A program made the translations under genes and the position numbers. From NCBI RefSeq assembly GCF_020595095.1, contig NZ_JAJDOP010000003.1, positions 310,001 through 374,000 on the forward strand: a stretch of DNA of 64,000 nt, given 5' to 3'. Source of the DNA: Microvirga rosea. Its GTDB lineage: Bacteria > Pseudomonadota > Alphaproteobacteria > Rhizobiales > Beijerinckiaceae. The notes below the pieces were generated by a model. It made no database searches, had not been told where the DNA came from, and worked only from the letters and a program-made list of their open reading frames with translations. Within the stretch, counting starts at the first letter, position 1. Every line of letters starts with the position of its first letter. Below are positions 54,484-63,728 of this stretch, piece by piece.

Positions 54484-56648
54484 GTCCTGACGCGACAAAC
54501 GCGACGCAGGTGCGGCCTGAACCCAGCATGCCGCCCGAGAACCGTCTCGAGATGCCGACGCAATCGCTTCGGCGCTGGTCGTCGTCCAACGAGCGCAAAC
54601 CCATCATCATGCGCGCGCCCTGGAGGATGCGCCTTGCGCGGCTTTTCGTCTTCGGCGGCGCACTTATCCTCACAGGCTATGGCACCTACGAGATGTACCA
54701 GGTGGTGTCGGTCAGCCGAACCACCGTGCTCCAGTGGCTGCTGGTTGCACTCTTCACCGTCAATTTTTCCTGGATCGCAGTCGCCTTCACCAGTGCCCTG
54801 CTGGGCTTCTTCGCGCTCCTCTTCCAGTCGCGAACACCGGCGCCCCTGCCGGACTCATTGTCGTGCCGCACGGCCATCGTCATGCCGGTCTACAATGAGC
54901 AGACTTCACGAACCTTCGCGGCCCTGGAGGCCATCTACGAGTCGGTTGAAGCGACCGGGCTGGGTGCCCGGTTCGACTATTTCATCTTGTCGGACACAAC
55001 GGATCCCGAAGCCTGGATCGCGGAGGAGCGAGCTTTTCTTGATTTGCGGCAGCGCCTGGGCCCACAGGCTCGCTTCTACTACAGGCACCGCGAGAAGAAC
55101 CATCACCGCAAGGCCGGCAACATCGCGGATTTCGTGACCCGCTGGGGCGGCCATTACGAACACATGCTGGTTCTCGACGCGGACAGCCTCATGACCGGCG
55201 ACTGCATCGTCAGGCTTGCGGCGGCCATGGAGGCCGATCCCGACGCCGGCATCATCCAGTCGCTGCCCCTGATCATCAACCGCAACACCCTGTTTGCCCG
55301 ACTTCAGCAATTTGCGGCCCGGGTGACGGGGCCCGTGATCGCCACCGGTCTGGCCGTTTGGATGGGCCGGGACGGAAATTACTGGGGCCATAACGCCATC
55401 ATCCGGACCAGGGCCTTCGCAGAGCAGGCCGGCCTGCCGGATCTCAAGGGCAGGCCTCCGTTCGGCGGCCATATTCTCAGCCACGACTTCGTGGAAGCGG
55501 CGCTCCTCCGGCGGGCGGGCTGGGATGTCTATATGCTTCCGGATCTCGGCGGATCCTACGAGGAAAGCCCGCCTTCTCTCATCGATCTCTCCGCGCGGGA
55601 CCGCCGCTGGTGCCAGGGCAACCTCCAGCATATGCGGGTCATCGGAGCCAAAGGGCTGAAGCTGCCGACGCGCCAGCACTTCGCGACCGGGATCATGTCC
55701 TATCTGGCGTCTCCGTTCTGGTTGTTCCAGCTCATCGTCGGTATCGCCCTGGTGCTGCAGACGACGTATATCCGACCGGAATATTTCGCCCGGGACTTCC
55801 GGCTCTATCCGATCTGGCCCCGGTTCGACCCTGAACGGGCCCTTGCGCTGTTTGCGCTCACCATGGGAATCCTGCTGGCGCCGAAAATCTTCGGCACCTT
55901 GCTCGTGCTCCTGAGAGGACAGGAGCGACGGGCCTGCGGCGGCGGAATCCGGGTTGTGCTGTCGTCGCTGCTTGAAATGATTCTCTCGGCCTTGCTCGCT
56001 CCTATCCTGATGCTGATCCAGTCGGGTTCGGTGTTTCAGATCCTGCTCGGCCGCGACACCGGATGGCAGCCGCAGCGCCGGGACGACGGGTCGATTCCGT
56101 TAAAAGATATCGTGCGGCGCCATCGATGGCACACGGTTCTGGGAGCTTTGAGCGGCATTTCGGCTTTCATGATCGCCACTTCGCTGTTCCTTTGGATGTC
56201 TCCCACGATCCTCGGCCTGCTGCTGGCGATCCCATTGTCCTGGTTGAGCGGTCAGCTGGGCGCCGGCCTTGCCCTGAAGCGGATTGGATTGCTGCGTACT
56301 CCCGAGGAAGCCACGCCCCCAGCGATCGCGATTCGCGCCAACGAACTGCAGCAGCGAAACGCTACGTTCGCGTTTGACGATCAGGACGGATTGTTCGCCC
56401 TCTATTGCGATCCTCACTTGCGGGAGCGGCATGTGGACATGCTTTCCCCCGCCTCGCGACGCAGGCGCGGCGAAATCGAGACTGACCGGGCGCTGGCGGA
56501 AGCAAAGCTTGCGGACGCTGAGACCGTCCATGATGTCTTGAGCTGGTTGAAGCCTAAGGAGAGGATTGCCATCCTGAAGGATCCGGCGCTCCTCACACGC
56601 TTGGTCGGCCTCAAGAGCGGTTCCACCGACGCGAAGGCTGCCGAGTGA
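54459..56648 (+). CDS. opgH: Glucans biosynthesis glucosyltransferase OpgH/MdoH
   Basis: 729 residues. Two membrane helices near residues 55-110 precede a cytoplasmic GT2 glycosyltransferase (TAIVMPVYNEQTSRTFAALEAIYES, HMLVLDADSLMTGD, then the product motif DRRWCQGN). Further helices lie at 410-620. It uses UDP-glucose to build the linear beta-1,2-glucan backbone and moves it to the periplasm. The start lies 25 bp inside opgG, so the two are translated as a unit. It ends 15 bp from the convergent LysR gene. Confidence 0.95.
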   Translation: MALSLDTIGPDATNATQVRPEPSMPPENRLEMPTQSLRRWSSSNERKPIIMRAPWRMRLARLFVFGGALILTGYGTYEMYQVVSVSRTTVLQWLLVALFTVNFSWIAVAFTSALLGFFALLFQSRTPAPLPDSLSCRTAIVMPVYNEQTSRTFAALEAIYESVEATGLGARFDYFILSDTTDPEAWIAEERAFLDLRQRLGPQARFYYRHREKNHHRKAGNIADFVTRWGGHYEHMLVLDADSLMTGDCIVRLAAAMEADPDAGIIQSLPLIINRNTLFARLQQFAARVTGPVIATGLAVWMGRDGNYWGHNAIIRTRAFAEQAGLPDLKGRPPFGGHILSHDFVEAALLRRAGWDVYMLPDLGGSYEESPPSLIDLSARDRRWCQGNLQHMRVIGAKGLKLPTRQHFATGIMSYLASPFWLFQLIVGIALVLQTTYIRPEYFARDFRLYPIWPRFDPERALALFALTMGILLAPKIFGTLLVLLRGQERRACGGGIRVVLSSLLEMILSALLAPILMLIQSGSVFQILLGRDTGWQPQRRDDGSIPLKDIVRRHRWHTVLGALSGISAFMIATSLFLWMSPTILGLLLAIPLSWLSGQLGAGLALKRIGLLRTPEEATPPAIAIRANELQQRNATFAFDDQDGLFALYCDPHLRERHVDMLSPASRRRRGEIETDRALAEAKLADAETVHDVLSWLKPKERIAILKDPALLTRLVGLKSGSTDAKAAE

Positions 56649-56663
56649 CGGCAGCGCCGCTCG

Positions 56664-57599
56664 TCATGCCGATGCGGCTTGAGCCTGCGGAGGCTGGGAC
56701 CCTTCCGCATCGCCCGCGACCTCGCTGATGAGCCAGTCGCGGAAGGCCTGTATCTTCGCAGCGCGACGGCGGGCCTTGGGATAGACGATCCAGTAGCTTC
56801 GGTCCGCCGTGACGACCAGATCGAAGGGTTTAACGAGCCGTCCGGCCGCCAGATCTCCCCGGAAGAAGAAGGGATTGACCATGGCGACACCCTGCCCCGC
56901 CATGGCGGCCATTCCTTCGAATTGCTGCGCCCCCAGGGAAAAATCCGGCCGATTCGAAAGATCGGCCTGTGGAACGCCTGCCGAATTGAACCAGTCCATC
57001 CACCAGGGGTCGCTAGGAGCGATCAGAGGAAGCTTCAGGAGATCCGCCGGTGTTCTCAAGTCCGCCTGCTGGAGCAGCTCTGGACTGCAGACCGGGGTGA
57101 ACTGATTCGGAAAAAGCAAGTGCGCTTCGAGGCCTGGCCAGACCCCCGTGCCGCTCCGAATTCCCACATCGAAATCGTGCTTGGCGAAATCGATGATCTG
57201 CTGGTTGATGTCGATTTGCACGACGATGCCCGGATGAAGCTGCTGAAAGCGGCCCAGCCGCGGAACAAGCCAGTTGGCCGCGACGGTCGTCACCGTGGTG
57301 ATGCTCAGCGTCGTCTGAACGGCCTCATCGATGCCGTCGAAGGCGTTCCTGAGAAGCTCGAACGCCTCCGTAACTGCAGGAGCCAGTTGGCTGCCGCGGG
57401 CTGTCAGCGAGACGTGACGGGCATGCCGGGTAAAGAGAGGTGCACCGACGCGATCCTCCAGCATGCGGATCTGATAGCTTACGGCAGCTTGAGTCATTCC
57501 CAGCTCCTCGGCAGCCCGGGTAAAACTCTGGTGGCGCGCCGCCGCCTCGAAGACGCGGACGGCGCTCATGGGAGGGAGCTTGAGAGACTGTTTGGACAT
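56664..57599 (-). CDS. LysR family transcriptional regulator, GcvA-like
   Basis: 311 residues from the ATG at 57597-57599 (MSKQSLKLPPMSAVRVFEAAARHQSFTRAAEEL); 11 more codons are open upstream. The helix-turn-helix is followed by the RhARHVSLTARG segment and a periplasmic-binding-like effector domain, as in GcvA/AmpR-type regulators. A target cannot be assigned; the nearest divergent gene is the small DUF1127 protein, which LysR regulators often would control. The gene ends 15 bp from opgH. Confidence 0.92.
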   Translation of the reverse strand: MSKQSLKLPPMSAVRVFEAAARHQSFTRAAEELGMTQAAVSYQIRMLEDRVGAPLFTRHARHVSLTARGSQLAPAVTEAFELLRNAFDGIDEAVQTTLSITTVTTVAANWLVPRLGRFQQLHPGIVVQIDINQQIIDFAKHDFDVGIRSGTGVWPGLEAHLLFPNQFTPVCSPELLQQADLRTPADLLKLPLIAPSDPWWMDWFNSAGVPQADLSNRPDFSLGAQQFEGMAAMAGQGVAMVNPFFFRGDLAAGRLVKPFDLVVTADRSYWIVYPKARRRAAKIQAFRDWLISEVAGDAEGSQPPQAQAASA

Positions 57600-57716
57600 G
57601 GTCGATCCATAAGGCTTCCTTATGGCAGCCATCTGGCTTTCGCTTTGTCAAGCCCGGCGGAGAGGCGCATCCTTTTCCCATATCAAGGAGCTTCCCTGAG
57701 GCTCGATCAAACTCGG

Positions 57717-57938
57717 ATGGTTGCCATGAGGTATGAAGACGTCCGTCGCCTGCGCGGCGTAGAACACCTTTGGTTTCGCATAAAGCTGTGGTGGAAACCG
57801 ATGCCCACCTGCCTGCATGGACCGTTGATTTCCAACTTCAGCCACCTTTCAGATCATGAAAGACGCGATATCGGCTTGCCGGAGCAGGTTCGGTACGCGG
57901 ACTGGCATGTCTTGAAGGAGAGAGGCGGCTTATCCTGA
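57717..57938 (+). CDS. Small DUF1127 domain protein
   Basis: 73 residues from the ATG at 57717, or 70 from the ATG at 57726. The middle holds LSDHERRDIGL, the hallmark of DUF1127 (LSDxELxDIGL); the region before it is basic and aromatic (LWFRIKLWWKP). Small DUF1127 proteins in alphaproteobacteria bind RNA or affect phosphate and stress responses. The frame is open for a long way upstream, so the start is set by the domain only. It is divergent from the LysR gene, and its stop abuts the convergent Na/Pi cotransporter stop with no base between. Confidence 0.6.
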   Translation: MVAMRYEDVRRLRGVEHLWFRIKLWWKPMPTCLHGPLISNFSHLSDHERRDIGLPEQVRYADWHVLKERGGLS

Positions 57939-59582
57939 TCAGGAGCTCAATCGGCTCGGCTTCAGGTCGCCTGTCTGCTCGAGAAGGGAATGAGCCGTCG
58001 CTGCAATGTGAGCCTCGATCCGCTTCAGGTCGCGAACGATGTCGAGCTGAAGCGCGGAGGTATCGCCGATGGACTTGCCGGACCGCAGCTGCTCGAAATG
58101 CCGCTGCGTGATCGTCCGCTCCAGGTCGCGGAAGCGCTCCTTCTCGGCAACGAGGCGGCGGGCCGATCCGATGTCCTGGAACATCAGCACCGATGCGGCA
58201 AGCTGGAGGTGCTCCAGCAGTTTGCCGTGCATGTTGTCGATGTCGGCAAGGCTGTCCTTCGGCAGGCGCAGGTGGTTTTTGATGCGCTTCGCGGCGAGCT
58301 CCATCAGGTTCTTGTCGATGATATCGCCCACATGTTCCAAGTTAATGGCGAAGGCCAGGATATCGGACAGGCGCTTGGCCTCTTCGTCGCTCAGAGCCTC
58401 GTGATTGATGGAACTTAAATAACGGCGAACGGCGCTGTACAGCCGATCGACGACGTCGTCCGTCCGGCTGATGGCATCGACGCGGCTGACATCCCCCTCA
58501 TGGAAGAGGTCCTGCGAACCCCTGAGCATCGTCTCCACGATATCCGCCATCCGAAGGACCTCACGGGCTGCATTCGACAGGGCAACGGAAGGCGTGTCCA
58601 AGGCATCCGTATCGAGATATTGCGGAACGCTGGGATCCGAGGCCCGGACCTTTTCGGGAAAGAGACGGAGCAGAAGGGTCGCAATCGCCGGAAGCGGCAG
58701 GATGAACACCGCCGCGAGCACGACATTGAAGAGGGTATGGAAATTCGCTGCCAACCGCGATGGGTTGGGGTCGAACATGCTCATATACGCCAAAAGCGGA
58801 TCGATCAGCGGAAGCGCGACGGCGCAGCCCACAACGCGCATGGCCAGGTTCCCGAACGGCACACGCAGCTTCACCGGATCGCCTCCGGTCCCTTCCAGAA
58901 GCGGATTGAGGGAGCTGCCGAGATTGGCGCCGAGAACCATCGCCAGAGCGGAATGGGAATCGATCACACCGGCGGAGGCGAGCGACATGATGAACAGCAA
59001 GGCCGCCACGCTGGAATGGGCCGCCCAGGCAAGGGCGGCGGCCAGGAGTACCAGGATGAGCGGATCGGGAGCGATCGAAGCCAGGAGACTCTTGAGGACG
59101 ACCGACGACTCGATCGGACGAATGGTCTCCGTGAGAAGGTGCAGGGAGAGGAGCATGAGCCCCAGGCCGATGACGACCCGGCCCAGATCCCTGGCGCGGC
59201 TCGTCGAGCCGCGGCGGAAACCCATGTAGCCGCCGAAGATCAGAAACGGGAAAATCAGGCTGATATCGAAGGACAGCACCTGGACGATCAGTGTCGTACC
59301 GACATTCGCCCCGAGCATGACCGCGAGAGCCGGGATCAGGTCGACCGCTCCGCCCGCCGTGAAGGACGCAACCATCAGGGCGGTGGCCGTGCTGCTCTGC
59401 AGCACCGTCGTCACTCCGAGACCCGCCAAGAACGCATGGAGGCGCGTCTTCAGGCCCACCCCGAGGATCCACCGCAGGTCACTGCCGAAGGCCCGCTGCA
59501 CACCGCTGTTGACCATGTTGATGCCCCACAGGAGGAGGGCGATCTCGCCAAGGAGATGAATCAGGACGGCGGTTGCGGACAT
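57939..59582 (-). CDS. Na/Pi cotransporter family protein with C-terminal PhoU-like domain
   Basis: 547 residues. Two inverted Na_Pi_cotrans repeats are marked by VLQSSTATALMVASF and GANVGTT in the first, and SSVAALLFIMSLA and GANLGSS in the second. From about residue 330 the sequence is helical and PhoU-like (ALSDEEAKRLSDILAFAINLEHVGDIIDKNLMELAAKR). YjbB-type proteins of this kind export phosphate. A GAGGAA ribosome site precedes the ATG. Confidence 0.93.
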   Translation of the reverse strand: MSATAVLIHLLGEIALLLWGINMVNSGVQRAFGSDLRWILGVGLKTRLHAFLAGLGVTTVLQSSTATALMVASFTAGGAVDLIPALAVMLGANVGTTLIVQVLSFDISLIFPFLIFGGYMGFRRGSTSRARDLGRVVIGLGLMLLSLHLLTETIRPIESSVVLKSLLASIAPDPLILVLLAAALAWAAHSSVAALLFIMSLASAGVIDSHSALAMVLGANLGSSLNPLLEGTGGDPVKLRVPFGNLAMRVVGCAVALPLIDPLLAYMSMFDPNPSRLAANFHTLFNVVLAAVFILPLPAIATLLLRLFPEKVRASDPSVPQYLDTDALDTPSVALSNAAREVLRMADIVETMLRGSQDLFHEGDVSRVDAISRTDDVVDRLYSAVRRYLSSINHEALSDEEAKRLSDILAFAINLEHVGDIIDKNLMELAAKRIKNHLRLPKDSLADIDNMHGKLLEHLQLAASVLMFQDIGSARRLVAEKERFRDLERTITQRHFEQLRSGKSIGDTSALQLDIVRDLKRIEAHIAATAHSLLEQTGDLKPSRLSS

Positions 59583-59732
59583 TCATTCCTCAGGGTTGCG
59601 GGAGAACTCAAACGTTCTGCATACCCCCCTTAGGCCCAGGCCGCAATCAGGTTGCCGGCTAATAATGAGAACCTGTTCCAGAAAGCTCCGAAAAACTGTC
59701 GATTCGGGGAAACTCCCCTCCCCCAACAGGCC

Positions 59733-60368
59733 TCAGATCGGAGGCAGTTTGAGCCATTCGGCGAGCGCGGAAACGATCAAATTCACCGAGAGGGCCGCCA
59801 GGATCACGCCCATGACGCGGCGGAGCACGTTGATCCCTCCCCGGCCGAGGAATTTCCCGATCACGTCGCCGAGAAGGAAAATGCTCAGGAGCAGCCCCAG
59901 GACGACGGCCAGAACGCCGAAGGTCGACATCTGCTCTGCGAGGGTGAAACGGTTGTTGTCGGTCAGGATGATGATCGACAGCATGGCCCCCGGGCCGGCG
60001 ATGATGGGCGTCCCCAGGGGGTAGACGGCAACGTTCAGGGCATTGCTGGACGCCTCCGTCGCCGCACGCGCGGCTGACGGTGGTTCGGACAGGACCATCG
60101 AAACCGAGAATAGCAGAAGGATGATGCCGCCTGCGATCTGGAAGGAGATCAGCGAGATTCCCATCGCATGCAGGAGAAACTGGCCCGCGATGCCGAAGAA
60201 CATCAGGATGAAAAATGCGAACCCGACGGCCATCAGGGCAGCCCGCCGCCGCTCGCTCCCGCTCAATTCCGTGGTCGCCCCGAGGAAAAGCGGCAAATGA
60301 CTGATCGGATCGAGCATGGCCCAGAGCGTGAAGAACTGATTCAGGATGAGTTTTTGGTCTTCAAGCAT
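59733..60368 (-). CDS. MarC family integral membrane protein
   Basis: 211 residues with six membrane helices. The family start FFTLWAMLDPISHLPLFLGATTELS and the block PLGTPIIAGPGAMLSIIIL identify MarC/UPF0056. The name is historical; no antibiotic-resistance role has been shown and the function is unknown. It is on the same strand as the Na/Pi gene, 150 bp upstream of it. Confidence 0.93.
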   Translation of the reverse strand: MLEDQKLILNQFFTLWAMLDPISHLPLFLGATTELSGSERRRAALMAVGFAFFILMFFGIAGQFLLHAMGISLISFQIAGGIILLLFSVSMVLSEPPSAARAATEASSNALNVAVYPLGTPIIAGPGAMLSIIILTDNNRFTLAEQMSTFGVLAVVLGLLLSIFLLGDVIGKFLGRGGINVLRRVMGVILAALSVNLIVSALAEWLKLPPI

Positions 60369-60405
60369 GAGGGGGACTCGTTTGGGTCAGCGGCAAACAG
60401 GACCC

Positions 60406-60429
60406 GGCCGTACCAGCTCCAGTACGGCC
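60406..60429 (-). terminator. Stem-loop downstream of the catabolic operon
   Basis: GGCCGTAC (60406-60413) pairs with GTACGGCC (60422-60429) around an 8-nt loop, 48 bp beyond the stop of the 3-hydroxyacyl-CoA dehydrogenase gene. No strong U tract follows on the minus strand, so termination is tentative. Confidence 0.4.
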
Positions 60430-60476
60430 CAGGTGCCAGGAAATCAGCGGGTTAGCAATCCGACTTCGGTCTGGCG

Positions 60477-62024
60477 CTATGCGAGCCGCTCCGGTGCCGT
60501 CAGGGGAATTCCCAGCATTGCGCGGCGTTTGAGCCAGGGGGACGGGCGGTAGCGCGGATCACCGTAGAACGCATGACAGGCTTCCAGTATCTGCAGGATC
60601 CTCGCAGGACCCAGCTCGTCTCCGAAGCGAAGCGAGCCGCGTGGATATCCCAGTCCGATCTCGGTCGCCGCATTGATGTCCTCGGGAGCCGCGATGCGCT
60701 GCTGAGCAATGTCCGCACCGACATTGACGATGCAGGCGATGATGCGCTGCGCGATGAAGCCGGGACTGTCATGGATGACTGTGACGGCGGTTCCATCGGC
60801 GGCAAGAAGCCCTTGAATTGATTGGATTATGTTAGGGGCCGTGGCGGGAGTGTGCATCATCGTGCGCCGATGCTTGAGACCGAGCAGGCAGTCCACGGCA
60901 ACGGACCGGGCCGGATCGACTGTCTCGGCCAATGCTGCCGTCGTCGTGTCCTCGCCGTAGGGGGTGAGAACGACCATCGCTTCCGGCGATGGCCGCTCGC
61001 CGGTTTCCACCGCGGCGCCGGCCTGCTCGAAAATCAGACGCAGGTTTGCCGCGTCCTTGGGAAACCGGTTCGAGACCCAGACCGGCCGGGACGTATCAGG
61101 AGACGGCATCGGCGGCTCCGGTGTCTTATCCGCCTTCCCGTTCACGTAGCGATAAAAGCCCTGCCCGGTCTTGCGCCCCAGCAATCCCGCCGCCAGGCGC
61201 TGCGCCGACATGCCGACGGGGCGGTAGCGCGGTTCCTCGTAGTACTGGTGATAGATCGACTCCATTACCGGATGAGATACATCGAGCCCTGTCAGGTCGA
61301 AGAACTCGAACGGGCCGAGGCGGAAACCTGCGGCATCGGTCATGACCCGGTCCACATCGCCCACGTCGGCGATCCCCTCCGAGACGATCCGCAGGGCTTC
61401 CGTTCCGAACGCACGGCCGGCATGGTTCACCAGGAAGCCCGGTGTATCCGTGGCACGGATCGGCCTGTGCCCGATCCGGCGGGCCAGATCGGTCAGTGCA
61501 ACCAAAACGCCATCATCGGTCCGGGCTCCTCCGATGACTTCGACGATCCGCATCAGAGGGACCGGATTGAAGAAATGGAATCCGGCGACCCGTTCGGGGC
61601 GACGAACCTTCGCGGCGATGCCGGTTACTGAAAGAGATGAGGTATTTGTCGCCAGGATGCACGCCTCGTCGACGACGCCCTCGAGGGCAGCCATGACCTC
61701 ATGTTTAACCTCCAGCCGCTCCGCGACCGCCTCGATGACGACGTGACAGTGCGAGAGGGACTGGTAAGGGCTGCCCGCTGACGGCTCCGCGCCACGGATC
61801 CGTTCGACCGCGGCGTCCGCATCCGTGGCGGAGAGCAAGCCTTTTCCGACTTTTCGCCTGATCATGTCGGCACAGAAGGCCCGCGCCTCATCGACGGCTT
61901 CCGGTCGAGCGTCGGCCATGATGACGTGAACTCCGGCCTCCGCCGCCACCTGGGCAATCCCGCGCCCCATGATTCCTGCGCCCACAATGCCCAGGGTCAG
62001 GTCGTCGCGCGCCATGTCGATCAT
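60477..62024 (-). CDS. 3-hydroxyacyl-CoA dehydrogenase (PaaH-like)
   Basis: 515 residues. The NAD site is GIVGAGIMGRGIAQVAAEAG. The 3HCDH catalytic region has GFHFFNPVPLMRIVEV and the substrate-binding LVNHAGRAF, and a second 3HCDH C-terminal domain occupies residues 390-510 (SPGFIAQRIIACIVNVGADIAQQ). This two-domain architecture is that of PaaH/PaaC, which oxidises 3-hydroxyadipyl-CoA. It starts two bases after the enoyl-CoA hydratase stop. An alternative start is MARDDL, three codons in. Confidence 0.92.
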   Translation of the reverse strand: MIDMARDDLTLGIVGAGIMGRGIAQVAAEAGVHVIMADARPEAVDEARAFCADMIRRKVGKGLLSATDADAAVERIRGAEPSAGSPYQSLSHCHVVIEAVAERLEVKHEVMAALEGVVDEACILATNTSSLSVTGIAAKVRRPERVAGFHFFNPVPLMRIVEVIGGARTDDGVLVALTDLARRIGHRPIRATDTPGFLVNHAGRAFGTEALRIVSEGIADVGDVDRVMTDAAGFRLGPFEFFDLTGLDVSHPVMESIYHQYYEEPRYRPVGMSAQRLAAGLLGRKTGQGFYRYVNGKADKTPEPPMPSPDTSRPVWVSNRFPKDAANLRLIFEQAGAAVETGERPSPEAMVVLTPYGEDTTTAALAETVDPARSVAVDCLLGLKHRRTMMHTPATAPNIIQSIQGLLAADGTAVTVIHDSPGFIAQRIIACIVNVGADIAQQRIAAPEDINAATEIGLGYPRGSLRFGDELGPARILQILEACHAFYGDPRYRPSPWLKRRAMLGIPLTAPERLA

Positions 62025-62026
62025 CG

Positions 62027-62794
62027 TCAGCGTCCGGTGAAGGAAGGGGGCCGCTTTTCCAGGAAAGCCGCCATGCCCTCCTTCTGGTCGGCGGTTCCAA
62101 ACATGAGCTGAAACGCATGGCGCTCCAGCACGAGCGCGGATTCCAAGGGAAGATCGCTGCCTTGAAGAACCAGCTCCTTGATCTTGCGGGCAGCAAGCGG
62201 AGGCAGTGCTGCGATTTGGCGGGCCAGGTCGATGGCCCGCTCAAGAACCTCCGCGTCCGGCACCACTTCGCTCACGAGGCCCATGGCCTCCGCGTCCCTT
62301 GCCATGACGGGCTCGCCCGTCAGCAGGATTTTCATGGCCTTGAACTTCCCAACAGCACGGACGAGGCGCTGTGTCCCCCCGGCTCCGGGGATGATCCCGA
62401 CCTTGATTTCAGGCTGTCCGAACCGCGCGCCCTCGCCTGCGATGATGATATCCGCATGCATCGCGAGCTCGCAGCCACCTCCAAGGGCAAAGCCATTGAC
62501 GGCCGCGATCAGCGGCTTCGGAAAATCCTTTATCGGTGCCCATGTCCGTTCGCCGGCCCGCAGCATCATGTCGACAGGCTGAGCGTTCGACATTGCCTTG
62601 ATGTCGGCTCCCGCTGCGAAAACCTTGTCGGTTCCGGTCAGCACGGCACAAGACACGCCGTCATCGGCCGCGAGGTCGGTAAAGATCTCCGCAAGACGCT
62701 CCCGCACAGCTCTGCTCAGCGCATTGCGCGCTTCCGGCCGGTCGATCCGAACGCAAGCAACGGCCCCAGGCAGCCGTTCGAGAACAACGTCCAT
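62027..62794 (-). CDS. Enoyl-CoA hydratase/isomerase family protein
   Basis: 255 residues from the ATG at 62792-62794, preceded by GGAGCC; the TTG before it is less likely. Crotonase fold with the oxyanion-hole segments KVFAAGADIKAM and GFALGGGCELAMHAD, and the two catalytic-region glutamates in GQPEIKVGIIPGAGGTQRL. It hydrates an enoyl-CoA that the next enzyme oxidises. It follows the ridA-like gene after a 17-bp gap and belongs to the same operon. Confidence 0.93.
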   Translation of the reverse strand: MDVVLERLPGAVACVRIDRPEARNALSRAVRERLAEIFTDLAADDGVSCAVLTGTDKVFAAGADIKAMSNAQPVDMMLRAGERTWAPIKDFPKPLIAAVNGFALGGGCELAMHADIIIAGEGARFGQPEIKVGIIPGAGGTQRLVRAVGKFKAMKILLTGEPVMARDAEAMGLVSEVVPDAEVLERAIDLARQIAALPPLAARKIKELVLQGSDLPLESALVLERHAFQLMFGTADQKEGMAAFLEKRPPSFTGR

Positions 62795-62811
62795 CAAGGC
62801 TCCTCCGTCAC

Positions 62812-63255
62812 TTAAATGCTTTTGGGAACAACCGCGGTTGCCTCGATCTCGAGCAACGCTTCCTTCTCGACGAGCCGAACGACCTGGACGAGGGCCATGG
62901 CAGGGTAGTGGGGACCCAGCACTTCGCGGTACGCCTTTCCGAGATCCCGCAGGTTGGCCAGGTAGTCATCGATATCGACCACATACCAGGTCAGCCTCAT
63001 CAGGTGTTGGGGGCCCGCGCCTCCCTCCGCAAGAATGGACCGGATATTGAGAAGGGTCTGCCGGGCCTGCGCCACGAAGCCCTGCGGGAAAACGCCAGCC
63101 TCGTCCCAGCCCACGATCCCGCCGGTTACGAGGAGCCTGCCCTCCGCCATCATTCCGTTGGAATAACCTTTCGGCTGCGGCCAGTTCTTCGGGTGCAAAG
63201 GCTCCACCCGACCGGGAGAGGCTGACGGAATCGTTGTCTTGATCGCGGATGTCAC
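62812..63255 (-). CDS. RidA family protein
   Basis: 147 residues with the YjgF/RidA fold (GYSNGMMAEGRLLVTGGIVGW, VFPQGFVAQARQTLLNIRSIL, YPAMALVQVVRLVEKEALLEIEATAV). Its Val-Val-Arg in the RidA arginine strand (QVVRL) fits the conserved ligand-binding Arg. RidA proteins hydrolyse reactive imines; in an aminobenzoyl-CoA-type pathway it could act on an imine intermediate. It starts with GTG (63253-63255) and overlaps the thioesterase stop by 4 bp. Confidence 0.9.
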   Translation of the reverse strand: MTSAIKTTIPSASPGRVEPLHPKNWPQPKGYSNGMMAEGRLLVTGGIVGWDEAGVFPQGFVAQARQTLLNIRSILAEGGAGPQHLMRLTWYVVDIDDYLANLRDLGKAYREVLGPHYPAMALVQVVRLVEKEALLEIEATAVVPKSI

Positions 63256-63719
63256 TGAAGGTTCTCCCAGTAGCGCTCGAGGGCTGCGCGCAAATCGTCG
63301 GGCAGCGGGATGGAGCGGTGGGTTTCGAGGGAAGTGGTGACCATGACCATCCGTGCGACAAGGATCGGCTCCTCCGCACGGGTTGCATGAATATGAAAGG
63401 TCAGGGACGAACGGCCGATCCGCTCGATCACAATGGCGCAGTCCAGGTGATCGCCCATGAATCCGGGCTTTGTGAATTCAGCGCCGGCACTGACGAAACC
63501 GAGCCCGGTTCTCCGGGGCCCGATCATGTCGTGGTAATCGATGCCGAGACACTCGCAAAACCAGTCTTCGACGACGCCGTTGAGGATGTCGAAATAGCGC
63601 GCGAAGTAAACGATACCGGCCGGATCGCAATGGGAGAACCGCACCGGCACCGTCGTCCGCCATGCGCGGTTCACGGCAGTCGGCAAAGTCGCTTCGGAAG
63701 AACGGATGTCGCTCATCAT
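63252..63719 (-). CDS. Acyl-CoA thioesterase, 4-hydroxybenzoyl-CoA thioesterase-like hotdog fold
   Basis: 155 residues. The motif RFSHCDPAGIVYFARYFDILNGVVEDWF contains the catalytic Asp of the 4HBT family and the following helix, and GDHLDCAIVIERIGRSSLTF is the second half of the hotdog fold. It probably releases a CoA thioester or recycles CoA in the aromatic-acid operon. It lies 9 bp after the acyl-CoA dehydrogenase gene. Confidence 0.9.
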   Translation of the reverse strand: MMSDIRSSEATLPTAVNRAWRTTVPVRFSHCDPAGIVYFARYFDILNGVVEDWFCECLGIDYHDMIGPRRTGLGFVSAGAEFTKPGFMGDHLDCAIVIERIGRSSLTFHIHATRAEEPILVARMVMVTTSLETHRSIPLPDDLRAALERYWENLQ

Positions 63720-63728
63720 CCGCGCGCC

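Noticed and set aside
56679..57716. Upstream part of the plus-strand frame that ends in the DUF1127 protein
   Set aside because: It is antisense to the LysR gene; only the last 73 codons show a recognised domain.
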